A DNA stretch of 10,974 nt, taken from Acidobacteriota bacterium (GTDB lineage: Bacteria > Acidobacteriota > Blastocatellia > Pyrinomonadales > Pyrinomonadaceae). The stretch spans positions 1-10,974 of the forward strand of contig JAEZJR010000333.1 of NCBI GenBank assembly GCA_023415725.1, given 5' to 3'. How positions within the stretch are numbered: the stretch's first letter is position 1; the number at the start of each line of letters is the position of its first letter. The notes beneath the pieces were generated by a model. It did no database searches, was not told the origin of the DNA, and worked only from the letters and a program-made list of their open reading frames with translations. Shown here in pieces: positions 6,646-10,974 of this stretch. The position numbers and the translations under genes are program-made.

Positions 6646-6891
6646 GGCGATGAGTTTTATCGGGATCATCTACCGGCGCCGGAAAAGCACAGGCCCCGGC
6701 TTAACGTCCGCTTCGCCGACGGCGGCGAGATCGACTTCTGCGACCTCAGCCACATCCGAGAAGTGATCAATGACCTTGCCTTCGCAACTCCCTGGCTCGA
6801 GGGCGACATCCTCATCGTCGAAAACATGCTCGCCTGCCACGGGCGCAACCCTTTCACGGGCCGGCGAAGAGTTGTGCTCGCAATGGATTAA
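6646..6891 (+). pseudogene. C-terminal remnant of a TauD/TfdA-family Fe(II)/2-oxoglutarate dioxygenase
   Basis: In the frame ending at TAA 6889-6891, about 80 codons read as the end of a TauD/TfdA (SyrP-like) dioxygenase: LNVRFADGGEID, then WLEGDILIVENMLACHGR and NPFTGRRRVVLAMD. The HGR holds the third iron-ligand His and the Arg that binds 2-oxoglutarate in this family. The rest of the enzyme, including the N-terminal HxD iron motif, is absent. The frame is open upstream only to a stop at 6574, those codons overlap the preceding gene and lack homology, and no ATG, GTG or TTG lies in frame before the homologous part. Recognisable similarity starts at about 6646, 32 bases after the preceding stop. 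This is a decayed 3' end left by deletion or insertion, presumably non-functional. Confidence 0.75.
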
Positions 6892-6938
6892 GTGATCTCC
6901 GTTAAACGCGGCTCTAGCGCTTCGCGGCCGGCAAGATC

Positions 6939-6944
6939 TATAAT
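6939..6944 (+). promoter_or_regulatory. -10 box candidate for the PAS-like gene
   Basis: A perfect TATAAT lies 37 bases before the ATG at 6982, in the 90-base gap after the dioxygenase remnant. No good -35 hexamer is found 16-18 bases upstream, so this is only a candidate. A transcript from here would have a leader of about 31 bases that contains no Shine-Dalgarno but does contain TCCTCC just before the start codon. Confidence 0.4.
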
Positions 6945-6981
6945 TTAATCGGCCTCGTTGATCCATGGCTATCCTCCTCCC

Positions 6982-7578
6982 ATGAACACCCCACAAATTG
7001 TCTATCACATAGACCCATCGCACCGGATCATCTTCGTTAATGAGGAATGGGACCGATTCGCTCGATCGAATTCGGGTGAGAAATTCACGTCTGACAAAGT
7101 GATCGGCCTCGTGATCTGGGATTTCATCTCCGACCCCGCGACCGAATCGATCTATCGGGAACTTCTGCAGACGATCTCACCCGGAAACCCCGTCAGCTTT
7201 ACCTTCCGCTGCGACGCTCCCGACCGCAAAAGGCAGTTGCGAATGATCATCAGGCTGCTGGAAGATCGCATCGTCGAATTCAGCACCGAAACGCTCTCGG
7301 TAACGCTCGCCTCACAAAAGCACCTCTCTGCTTACCTGCCCGGCACCCGGTCGGGCGAGATATTACACGTTTGCAGCTGGTGCAAAAAGATCCGTTCCGA
7401 CGCCGGATGGCTCGAGATCGAATCCGCGCTCAACGAATCGCGGCTGTTCGAACAGGAAAGAATGCCCGACCTTTCGCACGGCATATGCGAAGACTGTTAT
7501 TCGGAGATGAAAAGCTCTATCGCTCGAAGGATCGGGGGTGAGGATGCCAAGAACCCAAAGGTCAGTACGACTTGGTGA
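6982..7578 (+). CDS. PAS-like domain protein with C-terminal four-cysteine motif
   Basis: A 198-residue cytoplasmic protein. Residues about 5-105 resemble a PAS sensor domain, including the typical IIFVNEEWDRFARSN (16-30) and a later strand-rich part (VSFTFRC, LRMIIRLLEDRIVEFSTE). The C-terminal part has HVCSWCKKIRSDAGW (129-143) and SHGICEDCYSEM (165-176). This CxxC...HGICxxC module is known at the ends of various PAS and response-regulator proteins and is plausibly zinc-binding (Cys131, 134, 169, 172). No kinase, GGDEF or DNA-binding output is present, so it may act as a stand-alone sensor or partner protein. I chose ATG 6982 because it begins right before the PAS-like strand; a TTG at 6958 would add eight residues. 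Its last 17 bases overlap the end of the opposing SpoIID gene. Confidence 0.8.
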   Translation: MNTPQIVYHIDPSHRIIFVNEEWDRFARSNSGEKFTSDKVIGLVIWDFISDPATESIYRELLQTISPGNPVSFTFRCDAPDRKRQLRMIIRLLEDRIVEFSTETLSVTLASQKHLSAYLPGTRSGEILHVCSWCKKIRSDAGWLEIESALNESRLFEQERMPDLSHGICEDCYSEMKSSIARRIGGEDAKNPKVSTTW

Positions 7579-9877
7579 TCTCCACCCCCGTGTAGTAATG
7601 CTTCACGATCTCGTCGTATTTCACTCCCATCTTCGCCATGCCGTAGGCGCCGTACTGGCACATCCCCACGCCGTGGCCCCAGCCGCGCCCCGTAAAGGTG
7701 TAACCCATTACCTGGTTGCCGCTGTAGCGCTTGTTGATGACGAAAAGTTGCTCTTTCAGCCTCAAGGCGGAGCGGATCTTGCCGCCCTTCAGCGACTTCA
7801 CACCGTTCGACCCGATGATCTCGAGTTCGACCGCGCGGCGTGAATACCCTTGCCGCTTAATGTTCACGTCGTAGAGCGTGCCGATCCCTTTAACGTAACG
7901 CGAAAGCCGCGACTGCACGACCGAAGCGGAAACCGACTCTGTCCAGTTCGTGAACGGCGACATGTTCTCCGCGACCGTCGGCGTGTCGGTCGGTTCGATC
8001 TCCAGGTACCAAACAGCACCGTTCCCGTCCGTCTGGAATTTCACGTTCTCCCCGCCGACCAGGGCCGCTTCCTTGATCTGGTAAAGATCCCCGCCGAACT
8101 GCCTGAACAAGAACACGTCCGGACGTATCGCCAGGGTTCGGCTCGTCTTCCCGCTCCCGATCACGAGTTTCCCGTCCGTGCTCGCCTTGGTCGTGCCCGC
8201 CTGCAGCGACGGCATCCACCCTTTCTTCTGATAGATCTGCCTGATCAGCCGCAGCATCCTCGCCCGCGAGAAATGCTTCGACGGCTTCAGCGTCAGGTCG
8301 CCGTGCAGCGAGAAGTATCCGTCCCGCAGCAGCATCGCAAGGTCCGCCCGCCGTTCCTTCGGCACCTCAGCAGCATCGTCGAACGAGAGGTGGTAATTCA
8401 CGTCCGAATCGCTCAGCAATGTGTCAGGGGCACCTGGCGTGTAGATGAAGGACGCCAGTATTCGTGCCAGTTCTACCGGCTCGCTCGACTTCTTGCTCAC
8501 GTTCGGGAAGGGCTTACCGAACTTCGAAGCGAGTTGATTGAGCCAGTTCGACATCTCGCCGTCCGTCGGCATCTCGTCGAGCCAATCGTCCGTGATCGGG
8601 TTCGCCAGCATCGAGAACCCGTTAACCGCCAGCAGCGATGCAAGCCGTACGAGTTCGAGGTCCGAATCGTTCCGGAGCTTTGCGGGCGTCCGCGATGTTT
8701 TGATCATGAACGGCTCGAAATGACGCCGCCCCTCGAGTGAGCATTCCACACCGCGAAGGTATGGCTCCGCGTGGTCGAACACGTTCTCCGAATTCTCAGT
8801 CCGACCGCCGCAAGTGGACGTGAAATAAGCCATGATCGGCTTGCCTTGATAAGTAGCGATCTGCCCTCGGGTCTCCTGCACCGCACGCGTCCCCATCGCC
8901 GTTTCGATCGAAATACCTTTGTAAACCTGGGACCAAACGGTCGGCAGCATGTCAAAACCCTTTGTGCCGTATCCGTTGATGTTCGCCACGGCGTAGGTCC
9001 TCGCCGCGATCGCTTGTGCTTTCTGAGCTTCCAGGTGCGGCAGGCTCAATTCCGCCGGCACGACGCCCAGCAGGTACTCCTCCAGCGGCACCACGTTCAC
9101 CACCGTAAGCGTCCCCTTGGAATTGACGAAAACCTCGATCCGCCCGCGGTACGCCTTCCCGTTGAGCTTCACCGGGTTCGACCGTTCGTTCAGCGACCCG
9201 AACGACACCGCCTTAAGCGAAGAGTATTTCGAAACGTCGCTGATGCCGTTCACCACGACTTCGCGAAGGCCAGGATTCACCACGTCCGGCCCCATCGGCT
9301 GCGACGCCCCGGTCGTCCTGACCAGGCTCCGCACCTCCGACTTCCCCGCCGTGCGAAGCTGCTGCGAAAGGGCGATCGCGTCCTCTGACGGTTGCACTTT
9401 CTTCTCCGTCACCAGTGTGACGTCCTCAAACCCCTTTTCCGCAAGCGCCAGCTTGAACTGCTCCGCATCCTCGGTGGAGTCGAACACCGACCCGATCCAA
9501 ACCTTCCAGGTGTTCGTCGCGGGGTCGATGCTCACCAAAGCGGATTCGCCCGTCGCCTCGCGGATCTCCTTAGCGACGTTGTTCGCCTCGTCCGCGGTCG
9601 GCAGATTCTGTATCTCAAAACGGAATTGTTCCACCTCCGGCGGGCGGTAGGATCGCGCTGCGACCGAGACGCGGTTCGACGCGAGCATCCTCAACGGCTC
9701 GTCCGCCGAGTACGCCACAAGCGACGAATCGCCCGTCGTGATCGAAACGCTGCTGGAGTTCGTCGAAAGCCCGATCCGTATCAACGGCTCGGCCCCGAGC
9801 CTGAACGGCTCGTAAGCGTTAGCGGAAAGTTGAATTGTGATGATCGCGAGAAATGCGAGAAACCATCGCGGGGCCAT
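7562..9877 (-). CDS. Exported SPOR- and SpoIID/LytB-domain cell wall protein
   Basis: A 771-residue exported protein. Residues 1-21 are a signal peptide ending ANA before Tyr22. Residues about 85-155 look like a SPOR domain (FRFEIQNL ... WKVWIGSVFDSTEDAEQF ... GFEDVTLV), a fold that binds denuded peptidoglycan. The SpoIID domain follows: PLEEYLLGVVPAE (264-276), AQAIAARTYA (287-296), STCGGRTENSE (354-364) and the closing GRGWGHGVGMCQYGAYGMA (730-748). SpoIID proteins are lytic transglycosylases acting on amidase-trimmed glycan; the Glu in PLEEYLxGVVPxE is the expected catalytic region. Between the STCGG and GRGWGHG motifs lie about 365 residues, far more than in a minimal SpoIID. That insert includes a stretch resembling an S-layer homology repeat (about 496-550). 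It lies 38 bases after uvsE and is probably co-transcribed with it. Confidence 0.92.
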   Translation of the reverse strand: MAPRWFLAFLAIITIQLSANAYEPFRLGAEPLIRIGLSTNSSSVSITTGDSSLVAYSADEPLRMLASNRVSVAARSYRPPEVEQFRFEIQNLPTADEANNVAKEIREATGESALVSIDPATNTWKVWIGSVFDSTEDAEQFKLALAEKGFEDVTLVTEKKVQPSEDAIALSQQLRTAGKSEVRSLVRTTGASQPMGPDVVNPGLREVVVNGISDVSKYSSLKAVSFGSLNERSNPVKLNGKAYRGRIEVFVNSKGTLTVVNVVPLEEYLLGVVPAELSLPHLEAQKAQAIAARTYAVANINGYGTKGFDMLPTVWSQVYKGISIETAMGTRAVQETRGQIATYQGKPIMAYFTSTCGGRTENSENVFDHAEPYLRGVECSLEGRRHFEPFMIKTSRTPAKLRNDSDLELVRLASLLAVNGFSMLANPITDDWLDEMPTDGEMSNWLNQLASKFGKPFPNVSKKSSEPVELARILASFIYTPGAPDTLLSDSDVNYHLSFDDAAEVPKERRADLAMLLRDGYFSLHGDLTLKPSKHFSRARMLRLIRQIYQKKGWMPSLQAGTTKASTDGKLVIGSGKTSRTLAIRPDVFLFRQFGGDLYQIKEAALVGGENVKFQTDGNGAVWYLEIEPTDTPTVAENMSPFTNWTESVSASVVQSRLSRYVKGIGTLYDVNIKRQGYSRRAVELEIIGSNGVKSLKGGKIRSALRLKEQLFVINKRYSGNQVMGYTFTGRGWGHGVGMCQYGAYGMAKMGVKYDEIVKHYYTGVEITKSY

Positions 9878-9915
9878 TTAACCATGATAGAAAGGTTCGG
9901 GCGGAATGAGAAGCG

Positions 9916-10824
9916 CTAATTGCGAGGGAGCCATTCTTCCTGTAGCTTCGCGATCGCGATCTCCTTGTGCTTCGCCTCCACCTCGATCCACGGAGCATGC
10001 CTGAAGACCTCCGGCATCGTGCGTATGATGTCGCTGTGGGCACGGTCGTTGAAATGCGTCCGACCGTTAGAGATATGCACCATCTGGTTGGCCGGGTCGG
10101 CCCAGGTCTCCCGTGCCGCCCAGAATGTTTCCGCCACCGACGGGTGCTCGAAGCTGTCCAGCTTATCGTGCACGACGTGATGGTGCGCGTCAAAGATCAT
10201 CGGCACCCCGGCCCGCCGGCAGATGTCGAGGATCTCGTCCGAACCGTAGGCGTACTCGTCATTCTCCAACACGATCCTGTTCCGAACACCCTCGGGCAGC
10301 TCCTTTATCACCTCGACCATCTGGTCCGCCCGGTTCCCTTTCCCTCCGTGGATCGTCATCGCCGCCCACTCCGACCGGGGCTGCCCGAGCAGGTCCATCG
10401 TCCTCGCGTGCATCTCCAGGATCTTGATGCTGTTCGCCACGACCGATTCCGAATCTGAACTCAACACCACGAACTGGTCCGGGTGCAGGACCAGCCGCAC
10501 TCCGTTCTCTAAGGCCCGCTGCCCGATCGCCTCCAGCCGGTCGTCGAACCCGATCAATATCCCCCGCCCCATCTCGCCGTCCGCGAACGGGAATAGGTCC
10601 GAGGTGATCCGGTACAGCGATATCCCGTTCTCGAGACAGAACGAGACCGCACGCTCCAGCCGGTTGATGTTTTCCTCGTACAGATCGCGAAGAATTCCCC
10701 GCTGCTCGTCCTCCCCGAACGACAATAACCGCTTCCGCGTCACGGTCTTATACCGCACCGCATCCGTCGTCGTGATGCAAACCAACCAGAGCTTAGACCT
10801 GACGCATTGTGTCTGTGCCTGCAA
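9916..10824 (-). CDS. uvsE: UV damage endonuclease UvsE/UVDE
   Basis: A TIM-barrel metal-dependent endonuclease that nicks DNA 5' of UV photoproducts. It begins LVCITTTDAVRYKTVTRKR, as UvsE homologues do, and carries the metal-site segments LVLHPDQF, TIHGGKGNRADQM, IVLENDE, MIFDAHHH, MVHISNGRTHF and IEVEAKHKE in the family order. The reading frame extends to an ATG at 10863, but those first 13 codons overlap a strong intrinsic terminator, so I give the TTG at 10824 (302 residues). A TTG at 10785 (289 residues) is also possible. An ATG at 10807 is out of frame and stops after four codons; dropping a single T would join it to the gene, so an initiation-region frameshift cannot be excluded. The SpoIID gene follows 38 bases downstream. 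Confidence 0.9.
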   Translation of the reverse strand: MQAQTQCVRSKLWLVCITTTDAVRYKTVTRKRLLSFGEDEQRGILRDLYEENINRLERAVSFCLENGISLYRITSDLFPFADGEMGRGILIGFDDRLEAIGQRALENGVRLVLHPDQFVVLSSDSESVVANSIKILEMHARTMDLLGQPRSEWAAMTIHGGKGNRADQMVEVIKELPEGVRNRIVLENDEYAYGSDEILDICRRAGVPMIFDAHHHVVHDKLDSFEHPSVAETFWAARETWADPANQMVHISNGRTHFNDRAHSDIIRTMPEVFRHAPWIEVEAKHKEIAIAKLQEEWLPRN

Positions 10825-10859
10825 AATAAAAAACCTCGCGAAAACTTCATTCGCAAGGT
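10823..10859 (-). terminator. Intrinsic terminator on the minus strand, just before uvsE
   Basis: On the minus strand ACCTTGCGAA (10859-10850) pairs with TTCGCGAGGT (10842-10833) around a 7-base loop. This is a 10-bp stem with one G-U pair, followed at once by TTTTT A TTTT (10832-10823). On the plus strand the same site has a C-A mismatch and its downstream arm is followed by CCATATT rather than a T run, so it is directed to minus-strand transcripts. It probably ends the gene entering from the right edge. It leaves only about 15-40 bases before the candidate uvsE starts. Confidence 0.8.
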
Positions 10860-10914
10860 CCATATTCGCAGGGATTTGTCCTGCAGATTCGTATTAGCAG
10901 TTACAAACGCCCGA

Positions 10915-10974
10915 TCACCGCTCCAATGCGTTGAACAGCAGCGGAAACGTCGCGTACGTCTGTCCCCGGTGCTG
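10915..10974 (-). CDS. Possible C-terminal end of another gene (cut by window edge)
   Basis: Minus-strand codons from the right edge to TGA at 10917-10915 encode 19 residues ending ATFPLLFNALER, with strongly GC-rich third positions like the other genes here. It is followed by the intrinsic terminator about 55 bases later, so a minus-strand gene end is expected in this place. A second frame, ending TAA at 10901 (23 residues, ending AVQRIGAVIGRL), also reads like protein and cannot be excluded. The product cannot be named from so little sequence. Confidence 0.35.
   Translation of the reverse strand, partial: QHRGQTYATFPLLFNALER

Noticed and set aside
7850..8740. Long plus-strand open frame (296 codons) opposite the SpoIID gene
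   Set aside because: It is a shadow of the GC-rich SpoIID coding strand: Arg/His/Pro-rich with no domain sense, and the opposing frame has signal peptide and clear motifs.
10865..10890. tRNA T-arm-like hairpin (GCAGG stem, 7-base loop) on the minus strand
   Set aside because: The loop lacks the TTC of a T-loop and no anticodon or acceptor stem can be formed with the flanking bases; it is just a short hairpin next to the terminator.
1..10974. CRISPR arrays, insertion sequences, rRNA or tRNA genes
   Set aside because: No regularly spaced repeats, transposase-like protein, terminal inverted repeats or structured RNA gene was seen on either strand.

Overview
The window is gene-dense, moderately GC-rich bacterial chromosome. 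It holds a miaA-hfq-tmk cluster, a secreted GH92 mannosidase, a SPOR+SpoIID envelope protein and a UV damage endonuclease. Together these suggest a Gram-negative-type environmental bacterium. My best guess is an acidobacterium (Blastocatellia/Pyrinomonadaceae-like), from the gene mix and protein style only; no taxonomic marker is present.

Left part (1-4770). On the minus strand, reading right to left, are miaA, hfq and the first 24 codons of tmk. hfq has its own promoter between miaA and hfq. Divergent from miaA, a YhhN-family membrane protein is followed after 7 nt by a large exported GH92 alpha-mannosidase and then by a small conserved-looking hypothetical gene.

Centre (4783-6891) is the accessory part. 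A minus-strand gene encodes a protein strikingly like the HinP1I restriction endonuclease (GCGC family), but preceded by a signal peptide. It is followed, with a 4-base ATGA overlap, by a 28-codon single-membrane-span microprotein. No DNA methyltransferase is visible, and GCGC sites are common in the window, including inside the nuclease gene. Divergent from it is a 256-residue protein I do not recognise. Immediately after that lies a headless C-terminal remnant of a TauD/TfdA-type dioxygenase, suggesting a recombination scar.

Right part (6939-10974). A promoter-like -10 box precedes a PAS-like protein with a C-terminal four-cysteine motif. It converges, with a 17-nt overlap, on a minus-strand pair: uvsE (UV damage endonuclease) upstream and a 771-residue SPOR/SpoIID protein downstream. 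A strong minus-strand intrinsic terminator sits where the longest uvsE reading frame would begin, so the uvsE start is probably shorter than the longest frame. The last 60 bases probably hold the end of another minus-strand gene.

The most notable element is the exported restriction-endonuclease-like protein with its coupled membrane microprotein. It looks like a restriction enzyme fold reused outside the cytoplasm, or a nuclease kept away from host DNA by export.
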